Of a stretch of 8,117 nt of DNA, positions 5,799 through 8,117 are shown one piece after another. The first letter of the stretch is position 1. Every line of letters starts with the position of its first letter. The notes under the pieces are model-generated. The model made no database searches. It saw only the letters and a program-made list of their open reading frames with translations, and was not told where the DNA came from. A program made the translations under genes and the position numbers. Origin of the DNA: Methanobacteriota archaeon (lineage in GTDB: Archaea > Thermoplasmatota > E2 > DHVEG-1). The DNA lies in NCBI GenBank assembly GCA_026394435.1, contig JAPKYG010000071.1, positions 1 to 8,117 of the forward strand. Direction: 5' to 3'.

Positions 5799-5811
5799 GA
5801 ATAGATAAGAC

Positions 5812-7239
5812 ATGAGCTCCACATACAAAAAAATACAAATGGGTTACCTCCTAATCTTTATTCTTATTATCCCCATATTTTATACAAATCATCTCCAAGC
5901 CATACCAAACGACACAATAAAACCAGAACAAACATCCTTCTTCTCCAATGCATCATATAACCTGTTAATAGTCGCCCCAAAACACTTCATCAGATATCTC
6001 GATCCCCTCGTGCGCCATAAAGACAAAATCGGTATCAAAACCATCCTTGTCGACATCGAAGAAGTCTACCACCAAATGTATTGGGAAGGACGTGACCAAG
6101 CAGAAAAACTCAAATACTTCATAAAAAACGCCAAAGAATATTGGGACATTTCCTACGTACTCCTCGTCGGAGGCCGCAAGGACCAATCACCCAGAGATAA
6201 CTGGTGGATACCTGTCCGATACACTTACCTTGATCGACCCTACGAAAACTACTCAGAAAAAAAATTCCTCACCGACCTCTACTTTGCTGACCTCTACACT
6301 GAAAATGGATCATTTTCCAGCTGGGACACCAACCAAAACGGCATCTTCGGTGAATGGCCCGAAGGACAAAAAGCCATAGATATTCCAGAGTTATACCCCG
6401 ATGTCTACGTCGGCAGACTCCCTTGCTTTAACACCTGGGACGTCAAAGACGTCGTCCGAAAAATTATTACCTACGAAACCAAAACAAAAATGAATCCCTG
6501 GTTCAACACTATGGTCGTCGTCGCAGGAGACACCTACCCTGGAAGCACTTCCTACTACGACGGCGAAGTCTACACTCAAATGGCACTCAACTATATGCCC
6601 AATTTCATCCCAAAAAAACTCTGGACATCCGACGGCAGCCTCTCAGGATCACGCGACGTCATGAAAGCCATCAACAACGGTTGTGGATTCATCTTCTTCA
6701 GCGGACATGGCAACCCAAAAACCTGGGCCACACACCCACCAGACGATGCAACCATATGGATTCAAGGACTAAAACTTCGTAACATGCCCTTCCTCGTTAA
6801 CGGAAAAAAACAACCCATTTGTATCGACGGTAGCGGTTGCTTCAACAGTATGTTTAATATCAGCCTCCGAAGCAAATTTCCCTTCGTCTTCGGCATCCCC
6901 ACACCTATCTGTTGGAGCTGGGCACTCACCAGAAAACCCAACGGCGGTAGCATCGCTACCATTGGAGCCACCGCCTTTAGCTATGAATCCCCAGACATCA
7001 ACACCGGCTACGGAGGTATCGAATGGCTCGACATCCACTTCTTCGAACAATACGGACAAAAAAACATCAGCATCCTCGGAGAAGGATGGGGAAAAACCAT
7101 AGCTTCCTTTTTAGATAATAATCCAATAGATTGGAATGATATCAGCCGCAATGGAACTGCACTTGTAGCAAAAAACGCAGAACAATGGCTCCTCATGGGT
7201 GATCCAAGTCTACGGATTGGCGGTTATCTCGCTCCTTGA
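5812..7239 (+). CDS. Secreted cysteine peptidase, family C25 (gingipain-like)
   Basis: This 475-residue protein is a probable exported cysteine protease of clan CD. A signal peptide covers residues 1-30 (KK at 6-7, hydrophobic core 10-24, likely cleavage after LQA at 28-30). The C25 domain follows: YNLLIVAPKHF at the first strand, SYVLLVGG, TDLYFADLY, PDVYVGRLP before a KIITYE helix, then catalytic His299 in FFSGHGNPKTW and probable catalytic Cys343 in GSGCFNSMF. CWSWALTRKPNGG and GDPSLRIGG close the domain. The protein stops eight residues after GDPSL, so the repeats, PKD-type domains or membrane anchor that often follow in archaeal relatives are absent. Codons favour C-ending and avoid G-ending forms, unlike the genes before it. 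There is no Shine-Dalgarno motif. Substrate specificity cannot be read here. Confidence 0.88.
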   Translation: MSSTYKKIQMGYLLIFILIIPIFYTNHLQAIPNDTIKPEQTSFFSNASYNLLIVAPKHFIRYLDPLVRHKDKIGIKTILVDIEEVYHQMYWEGRDQAEKLKYFIKNAKEYWDISYVLLVGGRKDQSPRDNWWIPVRYTYLDRPYENYSEKKFLTDLYFADLYTENGSFSSWDTNQNGIFGEWPEGQKAIDIPELYPDVYVGRLPCFNTWDVKDVVRKIITYETKTKMNPWFNTMVVVAGDTYPGSTSYYDGEVYTQMALNYMPNFIPKKLWTSDGSLSGSRDVMKAINNGCGFIFFSGHGNPKTWATHPPDDATIWIQGLKLRNMPFLVNGKKQPICIDGSGCFNSMFNISLRSKFPFVFGIPTPICWSWALTRKPNGGSIATIGATAFSYESPDINTGYGGIEWLDIHFFEQYGQKNISILGEGWGKTIASFLDNNPIDWNDISRNGTALVAKNAEQWLLMGDPSLRIGGYLAP

Positions 7240-7400
7240 GACATTTTTACGACAATCGCCAGCTCATCACTGTAACGGTTTATAGCAACCGGGAATGCCA
7301 CCTCACATGGTCAACTGGTGTTTTCTCATACAACAATTTGCGGGGGTAATATGTGGGAATAATCATTCTATATGCAGTGCTTAGAAAAAAGGAATAAGGG

Positions 7401-7889
7401 TTATTTTTTACGTTCCCGTTCCGCCATATCTCGTTCTAACCTGGTTATTTCGCTTTCCAACTGCATTATACCCAGGTCAAGGCCCATGTTTTTTATAACG
7501 GTAAGGTCCTCATCACTGAGCGTATTGCGTATCTCTTTGATGAAAAAATGACCTGCGTTTTCCCCAAGTGAACGATTCACCGAGTCGATGATCGCATGAA
7601 GTGCTTTTCCCAATTCAGTCGGTGGAACAGTATTAATATCAGACATCACGCTGATAACGTCGGCTCTCTCTTCTTTATAGACGTCATCGTTAATTTGAAC
7701 GTGTTTCAGGAAATTATATTTTATCTCTAATCGTTTGATAAGATCATCCATCGTCATGACTGCATAGGGAAGATCAGTTTTTCTACTGGAAATCGAAATC
7801 AGTATTTTTAACACACTTTTCATGACATCTGATTTTTCTGGCGCTGGCATACCTCTTCTCACTTCGTTGGATGATGTATTGTTTCTCAA
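7401..7889 (-). CDS. Conserved-looking protein of unknown function, helical with coiled-coil tail
   Basis: I do not recognise this 162-residue protein. It is mainly helical and charged, with no signal peptide, membrane segment or cysteine motif. A central block at about residues 88-135 (VPPTELGKALHAIIDSV, GHFFIKEIRNTLSDEDL) looks like a folded helical domain. The last 20 residues (LESEITRLERDMAERERKK) form a likely short coiled coil, so it may form dimers. The start is uncertain. TTG at 7889 gives the longest form, and a TATA-like TTTTAATA (7918-7925) lies some 32 bases ahead of it. ATG at 7850 (residue 14) has GTGAG eight bases upstream and may be the true start. It is convergent with the protease gene, and its 5' side lies about 90 bases from the right IS copy. 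Confidence 0.65.
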   Translation of the reverse strand: MRNNTSSNEVRRGMPAPEKSDVMKSVLKILISISSRKTDLPYAVMTMDDLIKRLEIKYNFLKHVQINDDVYKEERADVISVMSDINTVPPTELGKALHAIIDSVNRSLGENAGHFFIKEIRNTLSDEDLTVIKNMGLDLGIMQLESEITRLERDMAERERKK

Positions 7890-7917
7890 CTGTATGACAT
7901 CAATGATACTACGTATC

Positions 7918-7925
7918 TATTAAAA
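7918..7925 (-). promoter_or_regulatory. Candidate TATA box for the unknown minus-strand gene
   Basis: TTTTAATA on the minus strand predicts a transcript start near 7895, six bases before the TTG at 7889. This would fit a near-leaderless transcript if TTG is used, or a leader of about 45 bases if ATG 7850 is used. Confidence 0.35.
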
Positions 7926-7977
7926 CCTTTTGTGGGAGTAAAAATATTGGCAAGAAAAAATTTTATTCATCTGTATA

Positions 7978-8117
7978 TGTAAAGTAAAGTGACATCGCCA
8001 ACATTTTTGTAAAAAACATTAACAATGAAGTGATCACATCCCTAATCTTGGGATGAAGAGGGATGGGATCACTTACACCTGAAATACGAAGACGTATTGT
8101 TAAAGCTTACAAAAAAG
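7978..8117 (+). mobile_element. Insertion sequence, IS481-like, right copy (5' end only)
   Basis: This is the same element end as at 1-326 but in the opposite orientation. The tip is at 7978 (TGTAAAGTAAAGTGAC) and homology continues to the window's edge. 138 of 140 bases match the left copy; the differences are at 8034 and 8044, both in the untranslated leader. The sequences outside the tips (before 7978 and after 326) do not match each other, so the boundary is clear. Confidence 0.8.
8063..8117 (+). CDS. IS481-like transposase, first 18 residues (partial)
   Basis: The frame MGSLTPEIRRRIVKAYKK is identical to the start of the left-hand transposase and runs off the window. The start is ATG 8063, with AAGAGGG just ahead. 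Nothing can be said about whether the full copy is intact. Confidence 0.7.
   Translation, partial: MGSLTPEIRRRIVKAYKK

Larger units (their letters stand above)
5387..5811. other. 425-base non-coding stretch between the zinc-ribbon and protease genes
   Basis: No convincing gene is present. From left to right it holds: T runs at 5423-5434 and 5438-5444 (terminator); a TATA-like TTTTATAC at 5531-5538; a perfect 15-base palindrome at 5552-5566; an inverted repeat with a third copy (5572-5632); an ATG-less open frame of 55 codons on the plus strand (5600-5767), which may be a decayed gene end; and AT-rich TATA-like boxes at 5769-5780 and 5787-5798 just before the protease start. The minus-strand open frame across 5596-5838 has no protein-like character. 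Confidence 0.6.

Noticed and set aside
5387..5811. CRISPR array, tRNA or C/D-box RNA in the long spacer
   Set aside because: There are no regularly spaced repeats beyond two short copies, no cloverleaf pattern and no paired C and D boxes.
5596..5838. Minus-strand 80-codon frame before the protease
   Set aside because: It overlaps the protease start and promoter, has no Shine-Dalgarno motif and no protein-like pattern.
6769..7059. Minus-strand frames of 96 and 69 codons inside the protease
   Set aside because: They result from the strong third-position C bias of the protease; no motifs are present.
7240..7400. Possible RNA gene or attachment site between the convergent genes
   Set aside because: No stable hairpin, repeat or tRNA-like stretch was found; only a short T run on the minus strand (7385-7390) that may help end transcription of the unknown gene.

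Overview
The window looks like a piece of a euryarchaeal chromosome, most plausibly from the Thermoplasmatota or a nearby lineage, and probably a metagenomic contig. The archaeal signs are a GHMP-type pantoate kinase next to a CoaBC/Dfp protein, a Hjc-type Holliday junction resolvase, a CBS-pair/zinc-ribbon protein of the Ta0289 type, Shine-Dalgarno motifs of the GGTGA and GGAGG kind, and TATA-like boxes placed about 26 bases ahead of start codons that lack a Shine-Dalgarno motif (leaderless genes). A secreted C25 (gingipain-like) protease also fits sediment Thermoplasmata. The lineage is an inference; no rRNA gene is present.

Layout. Bases 1-326 and 7978-8117 are the same end of one insertion sequence (IS481-like, HTH transposase) in inverted orientation, 138 of 140 overlapping bases identical, both transposases reading out of the window. 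Between them lie four blocks. (1) 322-2862, minus strand: a tight operon of a universal stress protein, CoaBC and pantoate kinase. The last two belong to CoA synthesis. The left IS copy joins the operon at the final codons of the kinase. (2) 2995-3504, minus: an enlarged Hjc resolvase, divergent from block 3 over an 81-base spacer with one near-symmetric TATA-like element. (3) 3586-5386, plus: a CBS-pair/zinc-ribbon protein, a four-CBS protein, and a small zinc-ribbon protein with its own apparent leaderless promoter. (4) 5387-7889: a long non-coding stretch with a palindrome and two competing hairpins, a secreted C25 protease with base and codon use unlike its neighbours, and a convergent gene of unknown function.

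How the parts relate. Pantoate kinase and CoaBC act in the same archaeal CoA pathway; the missing phosphopantothenate synthetase could lie elsewhere. The CBS proteins are likely adenine-nucleotide (or similar ligand) sensors, and the adjacent zinc-ribbon protein may be a regulator, but no partner is proven. The protease is an export-type enzyme with no visible functional link to its neighbours. I see no CRISPR array, tRNA or rRNA, and no clear new multi-gene defence system. The most unusual signals are the inverted IS boundaries, the non-coding region at about 5531-5632, and the compositionally distinct protease gene.
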